A stretch of DNA of 64,000 nucleotides from CADEEN01 sp040384625 (GTDB lineage: Bacteria; Pseudomonadota; Gammaproteobacteria; Burkholderiales; Burkholderiaceae_C): positions 25,684-89,683 of the forward strand of contig JAZKIW010000067.1 in NCBI GenBank assembly GCA_040384625.1, given 5' to 3'. The notes beneath the pieces are model-generated. The model did not search any database. It was not told where the DNA came from and worked only from the letters and a program-made list of their open reading frames with translations. Position numbers and translations under genes: made by a program. Of the stretch, positions 25,311 to 34,806 are shown piece by piece (position 1 is the first letter of the stretch; each line of letters starts with the position of its first letter).

Positions 25311-26900
25311 CTACCTGATGCTGACCCAGCGCAGTTCGAGGATGTCGTTGGGCCAGTGGATCACGTCGATGTTCGGTCGCATGACCCAGTTCTGCTGCTG
25401 ACGCAGCAGCGGGACCATCGGCAGTTCGGCGCTGAGCAGGCGCAATGCATCACTGGCCATGCGCCGCCGCTTGCCCAGATCGGGTTCGACGCGCAGGCCG
25501 TCGATCAGGGCGTCGAGCTTGGGGTTCGAGTAGCGGCCGGCATTGAAGGCCCCTGCCGCGAGGCCGTCGTTGCTGCGCACGGTCGACTGCAGCATGCCCC
25601 AGGGGTCGGTGCCCGGGCTCCAGCCGAACTCGACCAGGCTGCCGGTGCCCTGGCTCAGCTTGGGAAAGAAGACCGAGCTCGGCGACGTGACCAGGCTGGC
25701 ACGGATGCCGACCTTCTCGAGCATCGCCACCACCGCCTGGCACACCGATGCGCGCCAGGCGACGTTGACACAGTCCATCTGCAACGAGAACCCGTTCTCG
25801 TAGCCAGCTTCCTTGAGCAGGGCGCGCGCCGCGACCGGGTCGGCTTTGGGTCTTGCCTCCAGCTCGGGCAGGTAGCCATCGACCAAGGGCGAGACGAAGG
25901 ACCCGGTGGCCCGGCCTTCGCCGCGCAGCACCTGGCGCACGATGAGCTCGGCGTCGATGGCCAGCTGGACCGCGCGGCGCACGCGCACGTCCTTGAACGG
26001 ATTGCGGCCCTTGACATCGCTGCCCGGCAGCTCGGCACTGTGCTGGTTGAGCGCAAAGTACTGGGTGCTGATCGCGTCGACCTCGCTGAACTTCAACGTC
26101 TTGTCGGCCTTCAGGCGCTGCAGGTCCTGGAACGGTGGATCGATCACGAAGTCGACCTGGTTCGAGGCCAGCGCGGCCATGCGCGTGGCGTCGGACTGGA
26201 TCACCTGGTACAGCACTTCGTCGACGTTGCCGCCGCCAGCGCCGGCCCCCTTGCCCCACCAGTCGGGGTTGGCCACCAGGCGCGTGCGCACGTCGGCCTC
26301 GTAGCGGGCCAGCTTGAACGGGCCGGTGCCGTTGGCATTGCGCACGGCATAGGTTTCCTGCTTGGCGTTGTAGTCCTGTGGCTTGACGACGTTGTTCTTC
26401 TCGGCCCAGGCCTTGTTCAGCATGCCGACGAGCCACAGCTTTTCCGGCAGCACCGCGTCGGGGGTGGCGCTGGAGACCTCGATGGTCGCCGCATCGACCT
26501 TCCTGGCCCCGGTGATCCCGAGCATCTGGTTCTTGCGCTGCGAGGCCTTGTCCAGCGCGCGCTCGATCGAGAACACCGCGTCGTCGGCGCTGAAAGGCGC
26601 GCCGTCGTGGAACTTCACACCCTGGCGCAGCTTGAAGCGCCAGGTGGTGGGGTTGACCATCTCCCACGATGTGGCCAGCGAAGGTTCGAGTTGCGCGAAG
26701 GTTTTGCTGCGGTTGACCAGGCCCTCGTAGATCTGGGTCGCCACACGCGACTGGTAGAGCAGGGCCAGCGCGTGCGGGTCCATGGTCTGCGGGTCGAAGG
26801 CACTGGCCAGGCGCAGGGTCTTGCCCTGCGCGAAGGCCCCTGCTGGGGTCAGGGAACAGGCGGCGGCACAGCACAGCGCAGCGAGGAGTCGTCGATTCAC
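25311..26900 (-). CDS. ABC transporter substrate-binding protein, peptide/nickel family (SBP_bac_5)
   Basis: The protein is 529 aa with a signal peptide (cleavage near AFA|QG, residue ~25). The DppA/OppA-type fold covers the rest, including the conserved early block ETWEMVNPTTWRFKLRQGV-like segment at ~75-95. It should bind a peptide or similar solute in the periplasm. It follows the BMP-type gene by 12 bp and closes the purine-related operon. No permease or ATPase gene is nearby. Confidence 0.9.
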   Translation of the reverse strand: MNRRLLAALCCAAACSLTPAGAFAQGKTLRLASAFDPQTMDPHALALLYQSRVATQIYEGLVNRSKTFAQLEPSLATSWEMVNPTTWRFKLRQGVKFHDGAPFSADDAVFSIERALDKASQRKNQMLGITGARKVDAATIEVSSATPDAVLPEKLWLVGMLNKAWAEKNNVVKPQDYNAKQETYAVRNANGTGPFKLARYEADVRTRLVANPDWWGKGAGAGGGNVDEVLYQVIQSDATRMAALASNQVDFVIDPPFQDLQRLKADKTLKFSEVDAISTQYFALNQHSAELPGSDVKGRNPFKDVRVRRAVQLAIDAELIVRQVLRGEGRATGSFVSPLVDGYLPELEARPKADPVAARALLKEAGYENGFSLQMDCVNVAWRASVCQAVVAMLEKVGIRASLVTSPSSVFFPKLSQGTGSLVEFGWSPGTDPWGMLQSTVRSNDGLAAGAFNAGRYSNPKLDALIDGLRVEPDLGKRRRMASDALRLLSAELPMVPLLRQQQNWVMRPNIDVIHWPNDILELRWVSIR

Positions 26901-26912
26901 GGCCTTGCTCCT

Positions 26913-27995
26913 TCAGGGTTTGGGCAGGGTACCGGACACGCCCTGCACAAACCAGTCCATTCGCGCGATCGCCTCGTCGCCGAGGGCCCCGCGCTCGTTG
27001 CGCACCTGGCCGGCCTGGTCGACCAGGCGACCGGTGAAGGGGCCCGCCCGCCCCGCCAGCAGCAGCTTCTCGCGCACCGCCAGTTCCTTGCGCACGGCCA
27101 GCGGCACCGCGGGCGAGAGCGCCACCAGCTTGACCATCCCGTCCTTCATCCCGCCCCACACCGGCCGGGCCTGCCAGGTGCCGGCCATGACGCTCTGCGC
27201 CACCCGGATGTAGTAGCCGCTCCAGTCGGCGCTCACCGCGGCGAGTTGGGCCTTGGGCGCATGCGCGCGCATGTCGCTCTGATAGGCGATCAGCTTCACG
27301 CCCATTTCTTCGGCGGCCTGCGGCACCGCCGGCGAACCACTGTGGTTGGTCAGCACATCGGCGCCGGCATGGATGAGGGCGAGCGCGGCCTCACGCTCCT
27401 TCGGCGGATCGAACCAGGTGTTGAGCCACAGCACACGCACCGTGGCCTTCGGGTTGGCGGCCTGCATGCCGAGGGTGAAGGCATTGATGCCCTGCACCAC
27501 CTCGGGCACCGGGAACCCGGCCACATAACCGGCAACGCCGGACCGACTCGATTTGCCGGCCAGCCAGCCGGCCAGCCAGCGGCCTTCATAGAAGCGCGCG
27601 TTGTAGGTATTCAGGTTGGCCGCTGTCTTGTAGCCGCCGGCGTGCTCGAACTTCACACCCGGCTGGTCCGCGGCGACACGCAGCGCGGGCTCGAGATAGC
27701 CGAAGCTGGTGGCGAAGATGAGCCGGTGGCCTTCGGCCGCCAGATCGCGCATCACGCGTTCGGCGTCGGCACCTTCAGGCACCGCTTCGACGAAGCGCGT
27801 CGTGACGCGCGCTCCCAGCACGCGCTGCATCGCCTGGCGTGCCTGGTCGTGCTGAAAGGTCCAGCCGGCCTGGCCGACCGGGCTGACGTAGACGAATCCC
27901 ACCTTGAGCGGCTCCGCAGCAGCGGCACCCGTGGCCAGTGCAGACAGAAAAAGCATCGACGCGAGCAGGCGCCCGCGGATGAGGTTTTTTGACAT
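26913..27995 (-). CDS. BMP-family ABC transporter substrate-binding protein
   Basis: The protein is 360 aa with a signal peptide (cleavage near GAAA|AEP). The mature part is the BMP/PnrA-type purine-nucleoside-binding fold (KVGFVYVSPVGQAGWT at its start). The start at 27995 has GAGGA upstream and is preferred to ATG 28016. It is a paralogue of the lipoprotein at 29619-30782. With adenine deaminase next door, the ligand is probably a purine base or nucleoside; that is inferred. Confidence 0.9.
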   Translation of the reverse strand: MSKNLIRGRLLASMLFLSALATGAAAAEPLKVGFVYVSPVGQAGWTFQHDQARQAMQRVLGARVTTRFVEAVPEGADAERVMRDLAAEGHRLIFATSFGYLEPALRVAADQPGVKFEHAGGYKTAANLNTYNARFYEGRWLAGWLAGKSSRSGVAGYVAGFPVPEVVQGINAFTLGMQAANPKATVRVLWLNTWFDPPKEREAALALIHAGADVLTNHSGSPAVPQAAEEMGVKLIAYQSDMRAHAPKAQLAAVSADWSGYYIRVAQSVMAGTWQARPVWGGMKDGMVKLVALSPAVPLAVRKELAVREKLLLAGRAGPFTGRLVDQAGQVRNERGALGDEAIARMDWFVQGVSGTLPKP

Positions 27996-28083
27996 GGTTG
28001 TCCTCGACATGGCCACCGGGATCAGAACGCTGGCGCCGCGGGTGACACGCGGTGCGCAGGCGGCGGATTGTAGGCGGGTGCCC

Positions 28084-28497
28084 TCAGCGCAGGGCCTTGC
28101 GGACCACCAGCTTCAGGCCCGACCAGACCTCGCTCACGGCGCACACCTTGACGTCGACCCAGCCGAGCGGCAAGGCCAGTTCGCGGACCGTGTCTTCAGT
28201 GATGTCGGTCGGCTGCTTCGACGCCTTCTTCGGCCATGACACCCACAGCACCGCATCAGCGGGCAAGCCGTCTCGCTGTGCGCACAACGCCCGCGCCAGC
28301 GCGCTGCGCTCGGTGGCGAACAGGTGCACGAAGTCCTGATCCTTGACGGGGCGCGTGACAATGCGCGCGCCGTGCGGCAAGGGCGCCAGCCAGGCGGCGT
28401 ACTCGGGGGGCGCGTTGATCGCCAGCACAGCGACCCCCTCGGCGATGCCCAGCTTAGCGGCCAGCGGTTTGCCGGAGTAGCCGGCAGCGGCGGGCAT
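28084..28497 (-). CDS. DUF3052 family protein
   Basis: This 137-aa cytosolic protein begins with the family-typical GYSGKPLAAKLGI and ends with a conserved WSGLKLVVRK. The ATG shares one base with the adenine deaminase stop (TGATG), so the two are translationally coupled. The molecular function of this family is unknown. Confidence 0.85.
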   Translation of the reverse strand: MPAAAGYSGKPLAAKLGIAEGVAVLAINAPPEYAAWLAPLPHGARIVTRPVKDQDFVHLFATERSALARALCAQRDGLPADAVLWVSWPKKASKQPTDITEDTVRELALPLGWVDVKVCAVSEVWSGLKLVVRKALR

Positions 28498-29549
28498 CAC
28501 CCTCCCCCAGCGGCGGCCATGAAGTGCGCGTCGAGCGCGGCGATCCAGCGCGCCTTGTCCTGTGCGCCGGCAAAGCTCGCTTCGAAGCTGTTGCGGGCCA
28601 GGATGAAGGCCTCACGCGCGCCGAGCGTCGGCAGCGCGCCGAAAGCCTGCACGAAGTTGTCGTTGATGTAGCCGCCGAAGTAGGCCGGGTCGTCGCTGTT
28701 GACGGTGGCGCACAGGCCGTTGGCCAGCAAGGCCGGCAAGCTGTGCACGGCCATGTCCGGGAACACGCACAGCTTGACGTTGGACAGGGGACACACGGTG
28801 AGCGGCAGGCGCTCGCGCGCCAGTCGCTGCACCAGGGCCGGACTCTCGAGGCAGCGCACGCCATGGTCGATGCGCTCGATCTTCAGCACATCCAGCGCGC
28901 TCTCGATGTAGCCAGGCGGGCCTTCTTCACCGGCATGTGCCACGGCATGCAGGCCAAGCGCGCGGGCTCGGGCGAACACCTGGGCGAACTTCTCCGGCGG
29001 ATGGCCACGTTCGCTCGAATCGAGGCCCACGCCGACGAAGTGTTCACGCCAGGGCAAAGCGTCCTTCAGCGTGGCCAGTGCCGCGTCTTCGCTCAGGTGG
29101 CGCAAGAAGCACAGGATCAGGTCCGCGCTCAGGCCCCACTCGGCATGCGCGCGGCGGCAGGCGTGGGACAGACCGAGGATCACGGCCTCGATCGGCACTC
29201 CGCGTTCGGTGTGCGTCTGCGGATCAAAGAAGATTTCCGCGCGCAGCACGTTGTCGGCTGCCGCGCGTTCGAGGTAGGCCCAGGCCAGGTCGAAGAAGTC
29301 GGCCTCGCTGCGCAACACACCGGCGCCGGCGTAGTAGATGTCCAGAAAGCTCTGCAGGTCGCTGAACGCGTACGCCGCGCGCAGCGCTTCGACGTCCGGA
29401 TAGGCCAGGGCCACGCCGTTGCGCGCTGCCAGCCTGAAGATCAGCTCGGGTTCGAGCGAGCCTTCGATGTGGATGTGCAGCTCGGCCTTGGGCATCGTGC
29501 GCAGCAGGGCCGGCAGGCTGGCGCGGGGAATGCTGTCGAAGTCAATCAT
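28497..29549 (-). CDS. Adenine deaminase (adenosine-deaminase superfamily)
   Basis: The enzyme converts adenine to hypoxanthine and ammonia. The protein is 350 aa. Metal ligands are seen at H25/H27 (ELHIHIEG), then HAGEEGP, the HGVR segment and NSDDPAYFGGY near the end. The DPAYFGGY and CVFPDM-type stretches are those of bacterial adenine deaminases of the PA0148 type, rather than true adenosine deaminases. It is flanked by two purine-binding-type BMP proteins, suggesting uptake and salvage or use of purines as nitrogen source. The substrate call is from family resemblance. Confidence 0.9.
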   Translation of the reverse strand: MIDFDSIPRASLPALLRTMPKAELHIHIEGSLEPELIFRLAARNGVALAYPDVEALRAAYAFSDLQSFLDIYYAGAGVLRSEADFFDLAWAYLERAAADNVLRAEIFFDPQTHTERGVPIEAVILGLSHACRRAHAEWGLSADLILCFLRHLSEDAALATLKDALPWREHFVGVGLDSSERGHPPEKFAQVFARARALGLHAVAHAGEEGPPGYIESALDVLKIERIDHGVRCLESPALVQRLARERLPLTVCPLSNVKLCVFPDMAVHSLPALLANGLCATVNSDDPAYFGGYINDNFVQAFGALPTLGAREAFILARNSFEASFAGAQDKARWIAALDAHFMAAAGGG

Positions 29550-29563
29550 CGGATCGGTTCAAG

Positions 29564-29596
29564 TCAAAAGGCCGCCGGGGCGAACCGCGGCGGCCT
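29564..29596 (-). terminator. Intrinsic terminator after the BMP lipoprotein gene
   Basis: On the minus strand a perfect 9-bp stem (AGGCCGCCG with CGGCGGCCT, 29569-29577 and 29588-29596) is followed by TTTTGACTT. It lies in the 69-bp gap before the adenine deaminase gene and may cause partial termination, giving more BMP transcript than downstream message. Confidence 0.75.
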
Positions 29597-29618
29597 GGGT
29601 CATCGATCGCTCGGCGAC

Positions 29619-30782
29619 CTACTTCTTGTCGCCCGAGGGCACCTTGCCGTCGACGCCCTTGACGTAGAAGTTGATGCCGAGCATGAACTTGTCGTCGGGC
29701 GTCTGGTCCTTCTCGACCACGGTCTTGCCAGCCTGGTCGGCGACCGGGCCCTTCCAGGGATGGAAGCTGCCGTCCTTCATGCCGGCCTTGGCGGCGTCGA
29801 CCTTGGCCTTCACGTCGGCTGGCACCTTGTCGCTGACGGCGACCATGTCGATCGCGCCTTCCTTGACGCCCCACCAGACCTGGTGCGTCTTCCAGGTGCC
29901 GTCGAGCGCTTCCTTGACGGCTTGCTTGTAGTACGGGCCCCAGTTGATGATCGCCGAGCCGAGGTGGGCTTCCTTGGCGTAGGCGCTCATGTCGCTGTCC
30001 CAGCCGAAGGCCAGCTTCTTGTTCTTCTCGGCAGTCTGCAATACCGCGCTCGAATCGGTGTTCTGGAACAGCACGTCGGCGCCGCCGTTGATCAGGCTCT
30101 GCGCCGCTTCGCCTTCCTTCGGCGGATCGAACCACTTGCCGATCCACACCACCTTGGTCTTGACCTTCGGGTTCACCGACTGCGCACCGAGGGTGAAGCT
30201 GTTGATGTTGCGGATCACCTCGGGGATCGGGATCGAGCCGACCACGCCCAGCGTGTTCGACTTGGTCATCGCACCGGCGATGATGCCGGCGAGGTAGGCC
30301 CCTTCATAGGTGCGGCTGTCGTAGGTGCGCAGGTTGTCGGCGGTCTTGAAGCCGGTGCCGTGTTCGAACTTGACGCTCTTCTCGTCGGTCGCGACCTTCA
30401 GCATCGGGTCCATGTAGCCGAAGGTGGTGCCGAAGATCAGCTTGTTGCCCTCGCTGACCATCTGCCGGATCACGCGCTCGGCGTCGGCCGCCTCGGGCAC
30501 GTTCTCGACGTAGCTGGTCTTGACCTTGTCGCCGAACTCGGCTTCGACAGCCTTGCGGCCGAGATCGTGAGCGAAGGTCCAGCCGGCGTCGCCCACCGGG
30601 CCGACGTAGGCGAAGGCGATCTTCAGCGGTTCGGCCTTGGGAGCGGGGGCCGACGCCGCAGCCGGCACAGCCGCCGGCGCCGCCGCGGCCGGCTCTTCCT
30701 TCTTGCCGCAGCCCATCAGGGCGGCGGCGGTCGCGGCCAGGGCGCCAAGGCCCAGGACGGTGCGCTTCTTCGGGTCGATCAT
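29619..30782 (-). CDS. BMP-family substrate-binding lipoprotein
   Basis: The protein is 387 aa with a lipoprotein signal (lipobox LMGC, acylated C25) followed by an Ala/Pro-rich tether (~30-50). The PnrA/BMP purine-binding fold comes next, starting KIAFAYVGPVGDAGWT. The start at 30782 has AGGAG. It heads the purine cluster. No cognate ATPase or permease genes are in the window. Confidence 0.92.
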   Translation of the reverse strand: MIDPKKRTVLGLGALAATAAALMGCGKKEEPAAAAPAAVPAAASAPAPKAEPLKIAFAYVGPVGDAGWTFAHDLGRKAVEAEFGDKVKTSYVENVPEAADAERVIRQMVSEGNKLIFGTTFGYMDPMLKVATDEKSVKFEHGTGFKTADNLRTYDSRTYEGAYLAGIIAGAMTKSNTLGVVGSIPIPEVIRNINSFTLGAQSVNPKVKTKVVWIGKWFDPPKEGEAAQSLINGGADVLFQNTDSSAVLQTAEKNKKLAFGWDSDMSAYAKEAHLGSAIINWGPYYKQAVKEALDGTWKTHQVWWGVKEGAIDMVAVSDKVPADVKAKVDAAKAGMKDGSFHPWKGPVADQAGKTVVEKDQTPDDKFMLGINFYVKGVDGKVPSGDKK

Positions 30783-30922
30783 GGATGCTCCTCGGAGGTG
30801 GATTTGAGTGCGCGGCAAATGGCGATTATTGCCCGATGACGTTGCAAGGATCATTCCCGCGGCGGGGCCACGCGCACGGTCAGCGCACTGACGCGCCGCA
30901 CTGTAGCGCGGCGCTCCCGCGA

Positions 30923-31522
30923 TCAAGGCGCTCGCAAGGCCCCCGCCAGCTTCAGCAGCGCCTGCAGCACCGTGGTCACGGCGTGGGCGGCCCTGGCGTC
31001 CTTCAGGGCGCCCGCCTCGTCGAAGGCTTCGCTCGCGCGCACCAGCGCAAACTGCTGCGGCTGCACCAGCATGGCGAAGGCCATCTGCAGGAACTGGCGC
31101 TGGAAGTTCATGGCGCGCAGGCCACCGAGCGGCCCGGGCGAACTGGACAGCAGCCCGACCGGCTTGCCAGCCGTGGTAGCTAGGCCCGAAGGCGCTGAGC
31201 CCTCCGCCGGCAGGCGAGACAACCACGCGAAGGCGTTGATGACGAGCGGCGTGGGAAAACCGTTGTACTCGGGCGTGACCAGCAGCAGCGCGTCAGCGCC
31301 GGCGATCGCCTCGCGCAAGGCCCGCGCGCCTGCGGGCAGGCCTTGCACCGCCTCGAGGTCGGCGTCGTAGACGGGCAGGTCCAGCGACCGCAGGTCGATC
31401 ACGCTCGTGCTCGCACCGGCGGCCTCGGCCAGGCGCTGGGCGGCGTCGCGCAGGTGGCCGCTCCAGGCCCCGGCGCGCGAACTGCCGGCGAGCAGGAGCA
31501 GGCGGATCGGCTGCATGCTCAT
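30923..31522 (-). CDS. NADPH-dependent FMN reductase family protein
   Basis: This 199-aa flavodoxin-like protein has an FMN phosphate-binding loop AGSSRAGAWS (residues ~12-21) and a TPEYNGFPT segment (~83-92) typical of ArsH/ChrR-type quinone or flavin reductases. It starts 4 bp after the DoxX gene, in the pirin-DoxX-reductase operon. It is likely a cytosolic quinone/chromate-type reductase; the exact substrate is unknown. Confidence 0.88.
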   Translation of the reverse strand: MSMQPIRLLLLAGSSRAGAWSGHLRDAAQRLAEAAGASTSVIDLRSLDLPVYDADLEAVQGLPAGARALREAIAGADALLLVTPEYNGFPTPLVINAFAWLSRLPAEGSAPSGLATTAGKPVGLLSSSPGPLGGLRAMNFQRQFLQMAFAMLVQPQQFALVRASEAFDEAGALKDARAAHAVTTVLQALLKLAGALRAP

Positions 31523-31526
31523 CGCG

Positions 31527-31934
31527 TCAGTTCGCGGCGCGTCGCTGGTCCAGGCTCAGCGTGCCGGCGCCGAAGGCGAACAGGGCCAGTAGTCCACCGG
31601 TGATGGCCAGGTTCTTCATGAAGAACAGCTGCTGCACCATTTGCTTGTCGGCCGGCAGGGTCCAGTAGTTGTGGAACAGGAAGGTGGCCAGGAGGGTGAA
31701 ACCGGCCAGTGCCAGCGCCGCCCAGCGGGTCTGCCAGCCGACGATCAGCAGCAGCGCACCGATCACCTCGACCAGACCCGCGCCCACGGCAAGCAGCTGC
31801 GGCGCGGGCAGGCCAACGCTGGCGATGTAGCCGGCCGTGCCGTCGAGGCCGGTGAATTTACCGAACCCGCCGAGCAGGAACATCGCGGCCAGCAGCAGGC
31901 GAGCGATCAGGACGGGAATGCCTTGGGTGTTCAT
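31527..31934 (-). CDS. DoxX family membrane protein
   Basis: The protein is 135 aa with four hydrophobic segments (about 5-22, 50-68, 72-92 and 103-125). The DoxX signature GLVEVIGALLLIVG marks the second. Proteins of this family are linked to quinone or thiol redox balance, but the role of this one is unknown. It lies between the pirin and FMN-reductase genes in a likely three-gene operon. Confidence 0.88.
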   Translation of the reverse strand: MNTQGIPVLIARLLLAAMFLLGGFGKFTGLDGTAGYIASVGLPAPQLLAVGAGLVEVIGALLLIVGWQTRWAALALAGFTLLATFLFHNYWTLPADKQMVQQLFFMKNLAITGGLLALFAFGAGTLSLDQRRAAN

Positions 31935-31987
31935 GAGAATTTCTCCTTCGAGTTCAGTGACAGGGTTGGGATGGAATCGGTGATGAC

Positions 31988-32689
<702 letters not shown>

Positions 32690-32752
32690 GTTGGAGCTCC
32701 TTTCGATGCCCTCAGTGTGGATGTGCCGTCGCGCCGGCGGAGCCACCCGGCC

Positions 32753-32780
32753 TTGAAGCCTGCGTTCAAATAAGATGAAC
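32753..32780. promoter_or_regulatory. Overlapping LysR-type operator dyads between pirin and lysR
   Basis: TTGAA-N7-TTCAA (32753-32769) and GTTCA-N7-TGAAC (32764-32780) overlap in the 123-bp divergent region. The first fits the T-N11-A rule for LysR-type regulators. The pair would allow binding by a tetramer controlling both directions. Confidence 0.6.
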
Positions 32781-32812
32781 AGGCAGAACGACGATCGTCA
32801 AGCTCGAATCAC

Positions 32813-33850
32813 ATGACTGAACGAAGGAACGCCCTCACGCCCGACGCGCTGGCGATGATGGACAGCATCGCGCGCAGCGGCAGCTTCGCCGCGGCCGCGC
32901 GCGAGCTTGGCAAAGTTCCGTCCGCGCTGACCTACAGCGTGCGCCAGCTCGAAGGCGCCCTGGACGTGCTGCTGTTCGACCGCCGCTCCGGCCAGGCCAA
33001 GCTCACCGCCGCGGGCGAGGAGCTGCTCAGCGAAGGGCGGCGCCTGCTGGCCGAGATGGACGCGGTGGCCAACCGCGTGCGCCGCGTCTCGTGCGGCTGG
33101 GAAACCCAGCTCACCGTGGCCGCCGACGGGGTGATTTCGCGTCTGACCCTGTTCGAGCTGTGCGAAGCCTTCTATGCCCTGCGGCCGGCGACGGACAAGG
33201 CCGGCAAACGCGCGGGCAAGGCTGGCGACAACGGGCTGGAGGGTGGCCCGGGCACGCGCCTGCGCCTGCGCACCGAGGTGCTGGCCGGTACCTGGGAGGC
33301 TTTGCTGTCGGGTGAGGCCGACCTGGCGATCGGCGTCGGCATGATGGGCGGCGCCGCACCGCCGGGCATCGAGTTGCGCGCGCTCGGCGAGATGGACTTC
33401 GTCTTCGCCGTGGCGCCGCACCATCCCTTGGCAGCGCACGCCGGTCCGATCCCCGACCACGAACTGCTGCGCCACCGCGCCGTGGCAGTGGCCGATTCGG
33501 CGCGGCGCCAGGAGGCGCTGAACGTCAACCTGCTGCCCGGACAGGAGGTCTTCACCGTGGCTTCGGTGCAGGCCAAGGTGGAAGCTCAATTGCGCTGTCT
33601 GGGCTGCGGCTTCCTGGCCGAGCCGTTGGCGCGCGAGCACATCCGCGCCGGGCGCCTGGTGGTCAAGGCGGTGCAGCGCGAGACCCAGCGCGCACGCCTG
33701 GGCTACGCCTGGCGCGACAGTGCCACCCCGCAACCGAAGAAGGCGCCGCAGGGCCTGGCCCTGGCCTGGTGGCTGGAACAGCTGGCCAGCGCCGCGACGC
33801 GCCGCGCCCTGCTCGAACGCCACACCGGCCTGCCGCAGGCGGTGGACTGA
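32813..33850 (+). CDS. LysR-family transcriptional regulator of the pirin operon
   Basis: The protein is 345 aa. The winged helix-turn-helix (residues ~10-68) reads SIARSGSFAAAARELGKVPSA. The ligand-binding domain (~95-310) is followed by a ~30-residue C-terminal extension. A Lys/Gly/Ala-rich insertion at ~125-145 is unusual for the family. It is transcribed away from pirin, DoxX and the FMN reductase and is the likely regulator of these genes. Its stop overlaps the gluQ start (TGATG). Confidence 0.92.
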   Translation: MTERRNALTPDALAMMDSIARSGSFAAAARELGKVPSALTYSVRQLEGALDVLLFDRRSGQAKLTAAGEELLSEGRRLLAEMDAVANRVRRVSCGWETQLTVAADGVISRLTLFELCEAFYALRPATDKAGKRAGKAGDNGLEGGPGTRLRLRTEVLAGTWEALLSGEADLAIGVGMMGGAAPPGIELRALGEMDFVFAVAPHHPLAAHAGPIPDHELLRHRAVAVADSARRQEALNVNLLPGQEVFTVASVQAKVEAQLRCLGCGFLAEPLAREHIRAGRLVVKAVQRETQRARLGYAWRDSATPQPKKAPQGLALAWWLEQLASAATRRALLERHTGLPQAVD

Positions 33851-34767
33851 TGGCGGCTGCGCCGAGCGCCTATGTGGGCCGCTTCGCGCCGTCGCCGAGC
33901 GGCCCCCTGCACGCCGGCTCGTTGGTGGCCGCCCTGGCCAGCTGGCTCGATGCGCGCGCCCACCAGGGGCGCTGGCTGCTGCGCTTCGACGACATTGACG
34001 CCCCGCGTTCGGTACCCGGCATCGAGCACCTGATCGTCCAGCAACTGGCTGCGGTCGGTCTCAAGCCCGACGCGCCGCCGCTGTGGCAATCGCAGCGCGG
34101 ACCCTTCTACGCCCAGGCGCTCGAACGCCTGCGCGGGGCCGCACTGGCCTACCCCTGCGGTTGCACGCGACGCGACATCGACGACGAGCTGGCCGCGCTC
34201 GGCATGCCGGCCGCGCGCGGCGCCGAGCGCGTCTATCCCGGCACCTGCCGCGGTGGCCTGCGCGGCAAGGCCGAACGTGCCTGGCGCCTGGTGTGCGGCA
34301 GCGGCGACGCGCCGGTCTTCATCGACTGGCATGACCGGCGTCTCGGTGCCCAGCACCAGGACGTGACCCATGCGGTGGGCGACTTCGTGCTGCAACGGGC
34401 CGACGGTCCATGGGCCTACCAGCTCGCCGTGGTCGTCGACGATGCCGAGCAAGGCGTGACCGACGTGGTGCGGGGCGAAGACCTGGCCGACAACACCGCA
34501 CGCCAGATCCACCTGCAGCACCTGCTCGAACTGCCGACGCCGCGTTACCTGCACACGCCCCTGGTGCGCGACGCCCTGGGGGAAAAGCTGTCCAAGAGCA
34601 ACGGCGCGGCGCCGCTCGACATGCGTGACCCGCTGGCCACGCTGCGTGCCGCGGCGGTCGTGCTCAACCTGACCGTGCCCGACAGCAGCGGTGTCGGGGA
34701 GTGGCTGCACAGCGCGGCGGGTGCATGGCGCAGGCGCTGGGCCACGGCGCGCGACGGTGCTGTGTAG
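33850..34767 (+). CDS. gluQ: tRNA glutamyl-Q(34) synthetase GluQ
   Basis: GluQ attaches glutamate to queuosine at position 34 of tRNA(Asp). The protein is 305 aa and lacks the anticodon-binding half of GltX, as expected. The HIGH-equivalent is PLHAGS (~19-24), the KMSKS-equivalent is KLSKS (246-250), and the zinc site C103/C105/Y129/C133 is intact. The start overlaps the LysR stop; it is probably co-transcribed with lysR by position only. Confidence 0.95.
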   Translation: MAAAPSAYVGRFAPSPSGPLHAGSLVAALASWLDARAHQGRWLLRFDDIDAPRSVPGIEHLIVQQLAAVGLKPDAPPLWQSQRGPFYAQALERLRGAALAYPCGCTRRDIDDELAALGMPAARGAERVYPGTCRGGLRGKAERAWRLVCGSGDAPVFIDWHDRRLGAQHQDVTHAVGDFVLQRADGPWAYQLAVVVDDAEQGVTDVVRGEDLADNTARQIHLQHLLELPTPRYLHTPLVRDALGEKLSKSNGAAPLDMRDPLATLRAAAVVLNLTVPDSSGVGEWLHSAAGAWRRRWATARDGAV

Positions 34768-34806
34768 CATCGCGAACTTCCCCTTCCCAACCCGAGGCGA
34801 TCGCCC

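Noticed and set aside
28497..29549. True adenosine deaminase
   Set aside because: The NSDDPAYFGGY motif and overall pattern fit bacterial adenine deaminases better.
30893..30914. 7-bp GC hairpin downstream of the FMN reductase gene as terminator
   Set aside because: No T-tract on either strand, so not called.
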